Assembly (NCBI GenBank): GCA_947176915.1
Contig: CAMWSM010000026.1
Span: 1 to 32,488, forward strand
Source of the DNA: an uncultured Porphyromonadaceae bacterium
GTDB taxonomy: Bacteria; Bacteroidota; Bacteroidia; Bacteroidales; Muribaculaceae
DNA length: 32,488 nt
Direction: 5' to 3'
Shown: piece after piece, positions 15,617 to 24,205 of the stretch
Position numbering within the stretch: the stretch's first letter is position 1
Layout: each line of letters opens with the position of its first letter
Notes under the pieces: model-generated
The model's input: the letters and a program-made list of their open reading frames with translations, nothing else
Databases searched by the model: none
Told to the model about the DNA's origin: nothing
Program-made: the position numbers and the translations under genes

Positions 15617-18394
15617 TCATTCTTCTGTCAGTTCATATCCGAAATCCTGACCTTTGCGCAATGGATTGATGCCATTCTTCATCCATTCCGGCATCGGATC
15701 CCCTTTCAAATAATGGTCGAAGAATTGTTGCAGACGAATTGTTATATCCTTTCTGTTTCTTCTTTCCTTAAGATTATGGGCTTCTCCATTGTATTGCAGC
15801 ATCCATACAGGCTTATGAAGACGGCGTAGAGCCATGAACATCTCTATTCCCTGATACCAGGGCACAGCTCCGTCAGCATCGTTATGCATGATCAGAAGGG
15901 GAGTCTCCACACGGTTGGCATGAAATACGGGAGAGTTGGCAATATACAGTTCAGGCGTTTCCCAAAGATTATGCCCGATTCTGCTCTGACCCTGTTCATA
16001 CTGTCCCTGTCGGGAATCACCGGACTCCCAGCGGATTCCTCCAAATGCAGAGGTCATGTTAGCCACGGGCGCTCCCGAGCCGGCACATGCGAACATATTT
16101 GTGCGTGTTACAAGAAATGCAGTCTGATAACCACCCCAGCTTTGACCGTCTATACCTACACGCTTGATGTCGATATTGGGATATTGCTTGCATACAGCCT
16201 CAACTCCCGAGCATACGTAGTCGTAGGCATTTTCTCCGGGGATACCCGGGGAATAATGGATATCAGGGACAAACACAGCATAATCGCGACTCACGTAAAA
16301 CGGGAAGTTAATCCAGCTCCATGAAGGCTCCATATTAAAATGATGATAGAGATCTTGAGAATATGTCTCATAGAAATAAGCAATCATAGGATATTCCTTC
16401 TCCTTGCTGAAATCTTCGGGCAGATAAAGGATGCCCTTGGCATCATGTCCCTGATAAGTGGTCCAATGCACGAGTCTTGCGGTGCCCCACTTGTAATCCT
16501 TCATCTGAGGATTCGTATCGGAAATTTTCTTTGCCTTCCCTTTCTCAATGTCAGTGGAGACATATATATTGGGCGAGGTGCTGAAATTTGCCTGCATCCA
16601 GCTATATACATCCGCATCCTGCGCCTTTGCAAAACTATCGTATTCCCATTCGCCATAGAAGTCGGTTTTCGGCGCAGCAGGCTTCAAGGAGAAGACAGCG
16701 CTTGCCACACCGTTCTTCATGTCGTCGTAATTGAACATCGTATAGATAATCTTGTCGCCCGCACGGAGGAATCTCTGTTCCCGGTCAAGATTCTTCCATC
16801 TGTAACGGATATTCTTCTTTCTTCCCTCGCCGGCGGTAAGACACACCGGAGCTTCAGCAGCCAGAGGATCAAGACTCCAGACATCATAACGGTCATAAAC
16901 CAAGACACGTCCGTCGTTCTCGGTCCAGCCCATCACGCCATAATCACTCCTAATCTTTTCAGGGCGGTCTACATCCTCATCCCAAAGATTAACACTGATC
17001 TTCTCGGTTATCAGTCGTTTTGTGCCGGTTGAGATCTCGTATGTGAAATAATCCTTGCCGTCAAACCACAAAATGAATCTGTCAGCGGGAGAGAGTGAGA
17101 ATGTCGAGGAGGCATATTCTCCGGCATCCTTAGCTTCACCGGTCATAACATTCTTAAGTATGATTTCAACAGGATAATTATAATCATACTGACGCTCTAT
17201 GACATTCTTATTTTCCACCACCATTGCCCAATCTCCATTCCAGCGGTCAGGAGCAACCACTCTGTCGAGAACATCGTCTGCAATAAGAACCTGCCGGTTA
17301 TCTGAAAGTGTGATAACCACCGGCACATTAGCCTTACGCAATCTCTCAATTCGATTATTAGCCTGAGGAGGGGTATAGGGAGCATCCCACCTCCATATAT
17401 CAAGAGAGGGAGTTTCAAAACTTACAAGAGTCGTGTCATCCGGAGCTACATAGGGAGCCACACCCACAACAAGACGTTTTCCATCCTCTGAAAAAGCCGG
17501 TTGGGAATATTGATTGAGCATCAATGAATTTGAATTGGTGGCTTTATCGGAGAGTGTTATCTTTTTTGGATCATACGTCTCACCTTGAAGATCAGTCAAA
17601 AATAATTCAACATGCTTAGTGCCTGTCTTTACGGAATCGTCAGAAGCAATGAAAGCCAGTTTGGAGCCATCCTTATTGAAGACGGGAGCTCCATAAAAAG
17701 CCTTATCTCTGTCAAGGAGATGGAATGAGGTATCGGGCAACATGATGACTCCCGCGCCCGGGGTTGCCAATGTGTCCTTCTTGACAGTTTTGAGGGTTAC
17801 TGCAAGGCGCGTTCCATCTTCAGAGAAGATGTAATCGCTGACCCAATTGATCTTCTTTGTGTGGCCGGAATCCAGACTTCTGAGAATCATGGGTCTTCCC
17901 GCATCCTTATTCTTCAAAGCCTTAGGCTTTATATAAGCCGTGTCGCAAGAGAGCCACGCAACCCAATTGCCACCTTTCTTTCCGATGCTATAAGAAATGA
18001 CATTCCCAATCTTCTCAATACTGCCGGATGAAAGATTAATTATGGCGAGGGAGTCCTGAGGAAGGTCGAAATCCTTTTTCTTCTTTATTCTGGAATTCCT
18101 TGTGTCCTGATAGAAAGGCTTTATCATTGCCACTGCATACCGGCTGTCGGCAGTGAACGAGAGATTTTTCCCTCGCGGCACAACTATCCGCTTTCCGGTA
18201 GATGTGTTGTACAAGGTAAGAGTCTGGTCGCCTTCCTGCGGCATAACGATAAAGCTCGCCCACTTGCCGTTGACCGACACAGGACCATTGCTGAGTTTTT
18301 CCCAAGCATCGAAATCATCATGGGTTAGTGTTTTCTTGGCTGATATACTTCCGGTCAGAAGTATAGCGGCAGCAAGAAACATAGTCTTCTTCAT
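15617..18394 (-). CDS. Secreted S9 family (prolyl oligopeptidase-like) serine peptidase
   Basis: A periplasmic alpha/beta-hydrolase peptidase with an N-terminal beta-propeller, of the group found widely in Bacteroidetes for digesting imported peptides. From ATG 18394 it is 925 residues with a signal peptide MKKTMFLAAAILLTGSISA and cleavage before KKTL. The longer frame starting at 18457 would put 21 residues before this signal and is rejected. The propeller (about 30-640) contains repeated FSEDGTRLAVTL/FSEDGKRLVVGV-type blades. The catalytic domain holds the nucleophile Ser752 in GQSWGGY, the Asp in HNDADGAVPW, and the His in NGEAHNL near the C-terminus. It follows ribBA but is separated from it by a terminator, so it should have its own promoter, which I could not identify with confidence. 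Confidence 0.92.
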   Translation of the reverse strand: MKKTMFLAAAILLTGSISAKKTLTHDDFDAWEKLSNGPVSVNGKWASFIVMPQEGDQTLTLYNTSTGKRIVVPRGKNLSFTADSRYAVAMIKPFYQDTRNSRIKKKKDFDLPQDSLAIINLSSGSIEKIGNVISYSIGKKGGNWVAWLSCDTAYIKPKALKNKDAGRPMILRSLDSGHTKKINWVSDYIFSEDGTRLAVTLKTVKKDTLATPGAGVIMLPDTSFHLLDRDKAFYGAPVFNKDGSKLAFIASDDSVKTGTKHVELFLTDLQGETYDPKKITLSDKATNSNSLMLNQYSQPAFSEDGKRLVVGVAPYVAPDDTTLVSFETPSLDIWRWDAPYTPPQANNRIERLRKANVPVVITLSDNRQVLIADDVLDRVVAPDRWNGDWAMVVENKNVIERQYDYNYPVEIILKNVMTGEAKDAGEYASSTFSLSPADRFILWFDGKDYFTYEISTGTKRLITEKISVNLWDEDVDRPEKIRSDYGVMGWTENDGRVLVYDRYDVWSLDPLAAEAPVCLTAGEGRKKNIRYRWKNLDREQRFLRAGDKIIYTMFNYDDMKNGVASAVFSLKPAAPKTDFYGEWEYDSFAKAQDADVYSWMQANFSTSPNIYVSTDIEKGKAKKISDTNPQMKDYKWGTARLVHWTTYQGHDAKGILYLPEDFSKEKEYPMIAYFYETYSQDLYHHFNMEPSWSWINFPFYVSRDYAVFVPDIHYSPGIPGENAYDYVCSGVEAVCKQYPNIDIKRVGIDGQSWGGYQTAFLVTRTNMFACAGSGAPVANMTSAFGGIRWESGDSRQGQYEQGQSRIGHNLWETPELYIANSPVFHANRVETPLLIMHNDADGAVPWYQGIEMFMALRRLHKPVWMLQYNGEAHNLKERRNRKDITIRLQQFFDHYLKGDPMPEWMKNGINPLRKGQDFGYELTEE

Positions 18395-18443
18395 GTCTTT
18401 CGGTTTATTAAGGTAGTTAATTAATTTTAGTTTATAGTTGAAA

Positions 18444-18482
18444 ACAGACAAGCACACACATCACTGTGTAATGCTTGTCTGT
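18444..18482 (-). terminator. Terminator downstream of ribBA
   Basis: ACAGACAAGCA (18444-18454) and TGCTTGTCTGT (18472-18482) form an 11-bp perfect stem; CACA/TGTG adds an inner stem with loop TCAC. On the minus strand TTTTC follows directly. It lies 7 bp beyond the ribBA stop and ends the DUF3822-rsmD-ribBA run. Confidence 0.8.
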
Positions 18483-18489
18483 CACATAT

Positions 18490-19707
18490 TCAGTCCACTT
18501 TATGTAGGTCGTGGCCCATACGTTCCTTCTTGGTGTGCATGTAGAAACGATTATACTTATTTGGTTCTACTTCAAGAGGCACGTTCTCGGTTATCTCCAG
18601 TCCGTAACCCTCCAGACCAATCCTTTTGACAGGATTATTTGAGAGCAGGCGCATCTTGGTTATGCCGAGGGCATGGAGAATGTTTGCCCCAACGCCATAA
18701 TCCCTCTCGTCAGCCTTATGACCCAGATGAAGATTGGCGTCTACAGTGTCAAGACCATTTTCCTGAAGCTTATACGCCTTTATCTTATCCATAAGTCCTA
18801 TGCCTCTCCCCTCCTGGTTAAGGTATATCACAGCTCCACGGTTCTCTTTTTCAATCATTTTCATGGCAAGATGAAGCTGTTCTCCGCATTCACAACGCAG
18901 AGAGCCGAAAATATCTCCCGTGGCACAAGAGGAGTGTACCCTTACAAGTACAGGGTCACCATCGCTGACATCCCCTTTTATCAAGGCTATGTGTTCAAGT
19001 CCGTTATCTTTCTGACGGAAAGGAATCAGACGGAAATGACCATACTCAGTCGGCATGTCCACCTCTTCCCCCATCTCCACAATTGAATCATTCTTCATAC
19101 GGAAAGCAATCAGATCACGGATGCTGACAAGCTTCATGCCCCATTCATCGGCTTTCTTTCTAAGTTCAGGAAGACGTGCCATAGAGCCGTCGTCGCTCAT
19201 TATCTCCATAAGGGCGGCGGCAGGCTGGAGTCCGGCGAGACGTGCGAAATCAACGGCTGCCTCTGTATGACCGCAACGCTGAATCACCCCCCTGTCTTGA
19301 GCATACAACGGATTGATATGTCCCGGACGTCCAAATGTAGAAGGGGTTGATTCCGGATCAGCCAATGCACGGATTGTCGCGGCACGATCTTCGGAGGAAA
19401 CACCCGTGGAACATCCCTCGAGCTTATCAACCGTTACAGTGAAAGGAGTGCCTAACATTGAGGTATTGTCCTCCACCTGATGGGGAAGCTCAAGTTCTTC
19501 ACATCGCTGATTTGTGATGGGGACACACAGGACGCCACGCGCATTCTTCAGCATGAAATTCACGTCATCAGGAGTGATCTTCTCTGCCGCGATAATCAAG
19601 TCTCCCTCGTTCTCACGATCTTCATCATCAACCACTATTATGAATTTGCCGTTACGGAAATCCTCAATAGCTTCTTCGATGGTGTCGAGTTTTATCTTGT
19701 TCTCCAT
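18490..19707 (-). CDS. ribBA: Bifunctional riboflavin enzyme RibBA (DHBP synthase / GTP cyclohydrolase II)
   Basis: The protein starts both branches of riboflavin synthesis: the RibB half turns ribulose 5-phosphate into dihydroxybutanone phosphate, and the RibA half opens the GTP imidazole ring. Of 405 residues, about 1-205 are RibB, with the acidic loop [10 protein letters not shown] (27-36) and [17 protein letters not shown] (144-160); about 208-405 are RibA, with zinc ligands Cys261, Cys272 and Cys274 in [20 protein letters not shown], and [14 protein letters not shown]. The 53-bp upstream gap holds no FMN riboswitch, only a small hairpin (TTCTTG/CAAGAA at 19728-19743), so expression probably depends on the rsmD transcript. 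The flavin product is relevant to the Old Yellow Enzyme at the window's end, though this link is general. Confidence 0.96.
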   Translation of the reverse strand: MENKIKLDTIEEAIEDFRNGKFIIVVDDEDRENEGDLIIAAEKITPDDVNFMLKNARGVLCVPITNQRCEELELPHQVEDNTSMLGTPFTVTVDKLEGCSTGVSSEDRAATIRALADPESTPSTFGRPGHINPLYAQDRGVIQRCGHTEAAVDFARLAGLQPAAALMEIMSDDGSMARLPELRKKADEWGMKLVSIRDLIAFRMKNDSIVEMGEEVDMPTEYGHFRLIPFRQKDNGLEHIALIKGDVSDGDPVLVRVHSSCATGDIFGSLRCECGEQLHLAMKMIEKENRGAVIYLNQEGRGIGLMDKIKAYKLQENGLDTVDANLHLGHKADERDYGVGANILHALGITKMRLLSNNPVKRIGLEGYGLEITENVPLEVEPNKYNRFYMHTKKERMGHDLHKVD

Positions 19708-19760
19708 ATTATTCCTATATCTGATTATTCTTGATTACAAGAAATATGATTTACTTGCGC

Positions 19761-20297
19761 TTACTCTACTATAAAAATTGAGAAATTCACACTCCCGTAA
19801 ACCCTGTGTTGAGAAAAGCCGGGGAGATTGGAAAAATCACGGGTGCGTGAATGCTCAATCACCACAACCGTGCCCTGCCCGACCATCTGGGAGGAGAGGA
19901 TCAATTCCGGTATTTCCTCAAACCGGGGATGATCGTAGGGAGGATCCGCGAAAATAAAGTCAAACCGGCGACTGCATGTCGCTATATATTTAAACACATC
20001 CCCCTTTATAACCTTTAGAGTCTCGTCTCCCAGTTTTTCCTTCACGCTCCTTATGAAGCCGGCTTGAACCGCAGCCTGCTCCACCGCCACCGTTTCCCTG
20101 CAGCCTCTTGACACAAATTCCCAACTTATAGCGCCCGTTCCCGCAAAAAGATCAAGAGCGGTTTTCCCCTCGAAATCCTCTATATTCTCAAGAACATTGA
20201 AAAGATTCTCGCGTGCAAAATCTGTAGTCGGTCGCGCTGTAATATTCTTAGGGACATCGAAGCGACGTCGCCCGTATTTTCCTCGTATTATTCTCAT
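19761..20297 (-). CDS. rsmD: 16S rRNA (guanine966-N2)-methyltransferase RsmD
   Basis: RsmD methylates G966 of 16S rRNA using S-adenosylmethionine. The 178-residue product shows the family start MRIIRGKYGRRRFDVP, then RPTTDFARENLFNVL, the SAM-binding ALDLFAGTGAISWEFVSRG, and the catalytic DPPY (FIFADPPYDHPR), normal for this N2-methyltransferase. Its ATG overlaps the stop of the DUF3822 gene by 4 bp (ATGA arrangement), indicating translational coupling; ribBA follows after 53 bp. Confidence 0.94.
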   Translation of the reverse strand: MRIIRGKYGRRRFDVPKNITARPTTDFARENLFNVLENIEDFEGKTALDLFAGTGAISWEFVSRGCRETVAVEQAAVQAGFIRSVKEKLGDETLKVIKGDVFKYIATCSRRFDFIFADPPYDHPRFEEIPELILSSQMVGQGTVVVIEHSRTRDFSNLPGFSQHRVYGSVNFSIFIVE

Positions 20298-21052
20298 GCC
20301 TTATGTTCGCTTCTTTTATTGACTGAGAGTTGCTCAAGGCTGATAAATCTCGAAAAAGCCTCTCTTAACTTCTCATCATCGTAATCCCCGCTCACTGTAA
20401 CGCTGATGACGTAGACGTTCAATCCATAAGTATCGACTATATTCAGGGAATGATACACCACATCGTTCTCATTCAATGTGGGATGGGTAGAGGCGGAATA
20501 AAGTTCTCCTTCTTTAAAAAGAATAAAATCGCTCTCTCCCTCCCGAACCGTAACAAACAGCCCTCCCTCTTGAGCGCTGCTTTTCAACTGCCTGATCTGA
20601 GCCATGAGATGGCATTCCACTTTTGCACCCGGAAACGTGCGGCTAAGGAATCCCTTAAGTCCGGAAGCCGGGGAAAACAAAGCCGTTACGTCTCGCTCAG
20701 TGTCAGTCATTATATCCTGAGGTTCCACTTTATAAACAGAAGTATAGAAGGTCTCTTCAATTCCCTCTGTATCCTCCATGATTGAGGTGGGGATAAAGAG
20801 GGTGTGAGGGTCATACACGATTATTTTTGCTGAGAAATCATCCAGTACTCTCGGATGGTCATACACGGCGTTTTCAATATGACTGAGAAGTGTCTCCTCA
20901 TTCTGTTCCCATTCAGAGGAAAAAAGCAGCTCAGGGTCAAGGTCGGCATGCAGCGTGTTCTCAAGGAATGCTGTCATTCCTGTCTGATATATATTAACGA
21001 TAAGACGCCATTGTCCCGTGTCGGCATAATCCGCCGCTGTCAATCCGCTCAT
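20294..21052 (-). CDS. DUF3822 family protein (putative actin-fold ATPase), rsmD partner
   Basis: A 252-residue cytoplasmic protein without signal peptide. Length, acidic composition and position directly upstream of and overlapping rsmD match the DUF3822 family of Bacteroidetes, which I recall as having an actin-like ATPase fold; the function is unknown. Recognisable segments are LIVNIYQTGMTAFLEN (about 17-32), the central YDHPRVLDDFSAKIIVYDPHTLFIP (in part, about 63-87), HLMAQIRQLKSS, and a likely phosphate-loop-like FVTVREGESDFILFKEGEL. The overlap with rsmD suggests a role around ribosome maturation, but this is inference from context only. Confidence 0.7.
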   Translation of the reverse strand: MSGLTAADYADTGQWRLIVNIYQTGMTAFLENTLHADLDPELLFSSEWEQNEETLLSHIENAVYDHPRVLDDFSAKIIVYDPHTLFIPTSIMEDTEGIEETFYTSVYKVEPQDIMTDTERDVTALFSPASGLKGFLSRTFPGAKVECHLMAQIRQLKSSAQEGGLFVTVREGESDFILFKEGELYSASTHPTLNENDVVYHSLNIVDTYGLNVYVISVTVSGDYDDEKLREAFSRFISLEQLSVNKRSEHKA

Positions 21053-21101
21053 TTTCTCTTTTTTTGAAAATTATGAAACCCGAATGAGGTAGTTCAATGT
21101 G

Positions 21102-21132
21102 CGAAGTTACAAAAATAATCCCTATTCTCCAA
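21102..21132 (-). promoter_or_regulatory. Promoter of DUF3822-rsmD-ribBA
   Basis: On the minus strand TTG (21130-21132) and TAACTTCG (21102-21109, one mismatch to TAnnTTTG) are 20 bp apart. A second box, TATTTTTG (21110-21117), fits the -7 consensus but has no well-spaced TTG. The leader before ATG 21052 would be about 45-52 nt. The promoter begins directly after the asparaginase stop. Confidence 0.5.
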
Positions 21133-21134
21133 TT

Positions 21135-22181
21135 TCAGGAGGACATTTCGCCACAAAGACTAAATTCCATAAAATTCTTCACCTCATCCGCAGGCAGACC
21201 TTTCCCCAATAGATACATGAGTTTCGTTATGGCAGCCTCAGATGTAAGATCATGACCGGATACAACCCCGGCGCGTGCAAGATCAAGTCCGGTAACATAT
21301 CTGTAAGGAAGTACACTGCCGTTGTTACATTGGGTGATGTTTACGACCACTACCCCTTTTTCGATAGTTTCATGTATGGCATCAAGAAACCACTGACTGT
21401 TAGGACCGTTTCCAGCTCCAAACGTTTTCAATACAACTCCTTTTATTCCAGGAGTGTTTAGCATGTGGCGCACTACCCTTTCCTCAATGCCGGGGAAAAG
21501 ATCGATAAAAATTACATTACAGTCCATATTGTAATGCACCTTCAACGGAGCGCCGTGATTGCGTGTCCTCCAGAGGGCATCTCTATTGAAGGTTATGCCC
21601 AGTCCGATTTTTGCCAATTCGGGATAATTATTGCTGCGAAAAGCATTGAAATTATCTGCACTTCTTTTCGTGCTGCGGTTGCCCCTCCAGAGATAGTTCT
21701 CGAAAAGTATAGCCACCTCACGAATAATATGGGAACCGTTTTCATCTCTTGCTGCCGCAATCTGAAGCGCAGTGATAAGGTTTTCCTCTCCATCGGTACG
21801 CACTTCACCGATAGGGAGCTGGGAACCGGTGATGATTACAGGCTTATCAAGATTTTCCAGCATGAAGCTGAGGGCAGATGCGGTATAAGCCATCGTATCC
21901 GTGCCATGCAGCACGACAAAGCCGTCATAATTGTCATAATTAGTCTCGATGACTTTGGCAATCTGCTTCCAATGTTCCGGCGTCATTGCAGAGGAATCAA
22001 TCGGATGCTCGAATTGAGTGCTTTCGATAACATAGTCCAGCATCTTCAATTTAGGCACACTCTCAATAAGATGATTGAAATCGAAGGGCTCCAGAGCCTT
22101 CGTCTCCGGATTTTCTCTCATGCCGATAGTTCCTCCGGTATAGATCATCATGATTTTTGGTCTGGGAAGCTCGTTGTGCAT
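21135..22181 (-). CDS. ansA: Type I (cytoplasmic) L-asparaginase
   Basis: Hydrolyses L-asparagine to aspartate and ammonia. The 348-residue product has no signal peptide, as expected of the low-affinity cytoplasmic type I enzyme. The two catalytic threonine sites are Thr18 in YTGGTIGM and Thr94 in LHGTDTMAYTA, with the conserved Asp95; PVIITGSQLPIGEVRTDGEENL and the VVNITQCNNGSVLPYRYVTG segment (shown in part) are family landmarks. It has its own promoter at 22248-22279. The archaeal-type GatD subunit is an alternative but is longer, with a distinct N-terminal domain. Confidence 0.93.
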   Translation of the reverse strand: MHNELPRPKIMMIYTGGTIGMRENPETKALEPFDFNHLIESVPKLKMLDYVIESTQFEHPIDSSAMTPEHWKQIAKVIETNYDNYDGFVVLHGTDTMAYTASALSFMLENLDKPVIITGSQLPIGEVRTDGEENLITALQIAAARDENGSHIIREVAILFENYLWRGNRSTKRSADNFNAFRSNNYPELAKIGLGITFNRDALWRTRNHGAPLKVHYNMDCNVIFIDLFPGIEERVVRHMLNTPGIKGVVLKTFGAGNGPNSQWFLDAIHETIEKGVVVVNITQCNNGSVLPYRYVTGLDLARAGVVSGHDLTSEAAITKLMYLLGKGLPADEVKNFMEFSLCGEMSS

Positions 22182-22247
22182 AGGATCCTTGGTGTTTCAA
22201 ATTAGTGCCGCATTCGCGACCAATTAGGTTAATGCTAAAGTATATCG

Positions 22248-22279
22248 CAAATTTAACATTTTGCTATTAATTTTCCAAA
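22248..22279 (-). promoter_or_regulatory. Consensus Bacteroidetes promoter of the asparaginase gene
   Basis: On the minus strand TTTG (22276-22279) and TAAATTTG (22248-22255) are 20 bp apart, the best match to the consensus in the window. The leader to ATG 22181 is about 60 nt. The TTTG is itself part of a TATGTTTG box (22276-22283), which could serve as a second, upstream start. Confidence 0.75.
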
Positions 22280-22343
22280 CATAACCCTACAAAATTCTTC
22301 CTATAAGTAAAATTTGTCTATTGATTTACCCAATAATCCTCCT

Positions 22344-23255
22344 TCAATCGGTGGGACGGAGCCAACGGTAACCGTAGAAATTCTGGTTTTCAAGTTTGAA
22401 ATGACGTGGCAGATTATGCTGCTCCTCCACTACTCCATTCTCCAAGGAGACATGGATGAAATAAGGCATTCCGTCACGCATCTCGACAAATCCTATATCC
22501 TCTATGTCGTAGTCTATCTCATTGGAGAGCATCATGATGATATCTCCGCTTTCAAGAAGTTCATGAAGGGATTTGTTGGAGATGCTTTGCTTCTTCAAAT
22601 GAGGAATTCTATGACTGCGATAGCCCATCTCCATCATCTTGACCTTCTCCATCACCAGCGAATCTTTCAAGGCGGGATAATTCTCAGGATGATGAGAGAC
22701 ATAATCAAGAGTCTTTGTCTTGAATCCTCCTCCGGTTAGATATTCCGTCATTTCCTTTAAATTGCCTCTGTATATGTTGTCCACAATCCAATCAGCTCCA
22801 TAAAAGAATTGTGATGCAAACCCGTCATCAATCCCTTTTTTGCGTGAATAACGCTCAATATAGTTGGCAAACTCCTCAAAACGGGACAATTTACGTGTGC
22901 TTGCCTCTGCAATAGCCATGACGGTATTTATAAAGCCGAGACGATCCATGGAATGTAGGTTTACCATAAGAGTGCCTATACTGTCGTTGTCAGCACTCTC
23001 TCCAAAGGGGATGCCTGTCAATTGTTTGGCTACAAACACACAGCGGTCGCCAAAACTGCCTCCATGAGAAGCTGTGGCTTCTAAAATCCGATTGATTTTA
23101 ATTGAGTCGTCAGCGCAGTGAAGTCTGACGTTTGCTCCATGCATGGGAAAACGGGCAAACACCAACATTATCAATACTAAGAGAGAGGATAAGGAGAGTA
23201 AAGGCTTTTTACACGCAGGGTGTTTGATTGCGTAATTATGATCAGTAGGATTCAT
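22344..23255 (-). CDS. DUF1460 family protein, catalytic Cys and His apparently lost
   Basis: DUF1460 proteins are NlpC/P60-related cell-wall amidase-like proteins exported by Bacteroidetes. From ATG 23255 this one has 303 residues: a basic N-region, a hydrophobic stretch (about 18-34, possibly a signal peptide or anchor), then the domain. The family's LVVNLxxxDCTTFVE segment, with its catalytic Cys, here reads LMVNLHSMDRLGFIN, with Arg at the Cys position; the DVSHVGFA-like segment with the catalytic His reads YDIEDIGFVE, with Asp. The rest is well preserved (FFYGADWIVDNIYRG, LGGG-like TGGGF, HHPENYPALK, SGDIIMMLSNEIDYD). I recall the motif from the family rather than from an alignment made here. 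The ATG at 23297 would extend it by 14 residues upstream of the promoter and is rejected. Confidence 0.75.
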   Translation of the reverse strand: MNPTDHNYAIKHPACKKPLLSLSSLLVLIMLVFARFPMHGANVRLHCADDSIKINRILEATASHGGSFGDRCVFVAKQLTGIPFGESADNDSIGTLMVNLHSMDRLGFINTVMAIAEASTRKLSRFEEFANYIERYSRKKGIDDGFASQFFYGADWIVDNIYRGNLKEMTEYLTGGGFKTKTLDYVSHHPENYPALKDSLVMEKVKMMEMGYRSHRIPHLKKQSISNKSLHELLESGDIIMMLSNEIDYDIEDIGFVEMRDGMPYFIHVSLENGVVEEQHNLPRHFKLENQNFYGYRWLRPTD

Positions 23256-23270
23256 ATTTCTCTTTTTCTG

Positions 23271-23278
23271 CAAATTTA
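23271..23278 (-). promoter_or_regulatory. -7 box of the DUF1460 gene
   Basis: TAAATTTG on the minus strand, 15 nt before the ATG at 23255, giving a predicted leader of only about 10 nt. No -33 TTG at the proper distance is visible. This box, rather than the longer frame, supports the chosen start. Confidence 0.55.
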
Positions 23279-23312
23279 GCAAATTATTCCTTATCACGGA
23301 TAAATAAATTAT

Positions 23313-23320
23313 TAAATTTG
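23313..23320 (+). promoter_or_regulatory. -7 box abutting the RNA methyltransferase start
   Basis: TAAATTTG lies 4 nt before ATG 23325, the same geometry as at the GH25 gene. The transcript would begin at about the A of the ATG. No -33 TTG is seen at the normal distance. It is divergent from the DUF1460 promoter; the two boxes are 34 bp apart. Confidence 0.55.
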
Positions 23321-23324
23321 CAAA

Positions 23325-24125
23325 ATGAACATTATCGAAATAAATTCCCTCAATGACGAGGGTATAGAAATTTTCGCTACTCTCACCGAGGCGCAGTTGC
23401 GTAACCGACTTGATTCTGAAAAGGGAATTTTTATTGCTGAAAGTCCGAAAGTAATCAAGGTGGCTTTAGATGCGGGCTATTCTCCCATTGCGGTTTTATG
23501 CGAGAGAAAACATATCACCGGGGATGCCGCGGAAATCATAAAACGGTGCGGAGATATTCCTGTCTATACCGGCACACGCGAGATTCTTTCACAGCTCACG
23601 GGCTACACGCTGACACGCGGAGTGCTTTGTGCCATGAGAAGGAAAGAGCTGCCCGCTTTAGACACTCTACTGAAAAATGCCTCAAGAGTGGCAGTTATCG
23701 ATGGAGTTACCGACACCACAAATATCGGGGCAATATTCCGTTCTGCGGCTGCTTTGGGAGTGGATGCCGTGTTGCTGACGCCCACATCTTGCGATCCCCT
23801 TAACAGAAGAGCAGTCAGAGTATCGATGGGAAGTGTCTTTCTCGTGCCCTGGACATGGCTTAATGATTCAATATCCTCACTTCACAAATTTAATTTCAAG
23901 ACAGCGGCGCTTGCCCTGAAAGAGGATTCGGTGGCTATAGATTCTCCGGTCTTAAAGGAGGAAGCCCGTCTGGCTATGATTCTCGGCACGGAAGGAGACG
24001 GACTTGCACAAGGAGTGATTGATTCGGCAGACTATACTGTCATAATCCCAATGCACAACAATGTGGATTCGCTGAATGTAGCAGCTGCGTCTGCTGTTGC
24101 TTTCTGGGAGTTAGTAAAAAAATAG
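23325..24125 (+). CDS. SpoU/TrmH-family RNA 2'-O-methyltransferase
   Basis: A SPOUT (trefoil-knot) methyltransferase acting on rRNA or tRNA ribose 2'-OH groups. The 266-residue product has an N-terminal substrate-binding domain (about 20-100, with GIFIAESPKVIKVALDAG) and the SpoU domain: motif 1 NIGAIFRSAAALGVDAVLL (about 132-150), RRAVRVSMGSVF (about 162-173), motif 2 ILGTEGDGL (about 220-228) and motif 3 IPMHNNVDSLNVAAASAVA (about 240-258). The exact target (23S G2251-type or other) cannot be decided. Met1 at 23325 abuts the promoter box; the next in-frame ATG is far inside the domain, so leaderless translation is likely. Confidence 0.9.
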   Translation: MNIIEINSLNDEGIEIFATLTEAQLRNRLDSEKGIFIAESPKVIKVALDAGYSPIAVLCERKHITGDAAEIIKRCGDIPVYTGTREILSQLTGYTLTRGVLCAMRRKELPALDTLLKNASRVAVIDGVTDTTNIGAIFRSAAALGVDAVLLTPTSCDPLNRRAVRVSMGSVFLVPWTWLNDSISSLHKFNFKTAALALKEDSVAIDSPVLKEEARLAMILGTEGDGLAQGVIDSADYTVIIPMHNNVDSLNVAAASAVAFWELVKK

Positions 24126-24148
24126 TGCCCCACGTGCTTCCTTAAAAA

Positions 24149-24182
24149 GAAGCGGAACCACTTTTCAAGATGATTCCGCTTC
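24149..24182. terminator. Terminator between the methyltransferase and hcp genes
   Basis: GAAGCGGAA (24149-24157) pairs with TTCCGCTTC (24174-24182), extended inside by CA/TG and CTT/AAG. On the minus strand it is followed by TTTTT (complement of 24144-24148), a good hcp terminator; the plus-strand side has AATATTTCT and is weaker. The genes converge on it. Confidence 0.75.
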
Positions 24183-24205
24183 AATATTTCTATAATCTCA
24201 ATTGA

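Noticed and set aside
16340..17032. 230-codon plus-strand frame opposite the S9 peptidase
   Set aside because: Shadow of the peptidase gene; no recognisable domain, promoter or start signal.
18395..18457. 21-residue N-terminal extension of the S9 peptidase
   Set aside because: It would precede a clear signal peptide and include the terminator region of ribBA.
19708..19760. FMN riboswitch before ribBA
   Set aside because: The gap is only 53 bp, far shorter than an FMN riboswitch, and contains just a 6-bp hairpin.
21465..22205. 246-codon plus-strand frame opposite the asparaginase gene
   Set aside because: Antisense of conserved asparaginase motifs, with no protein-like features of its own.
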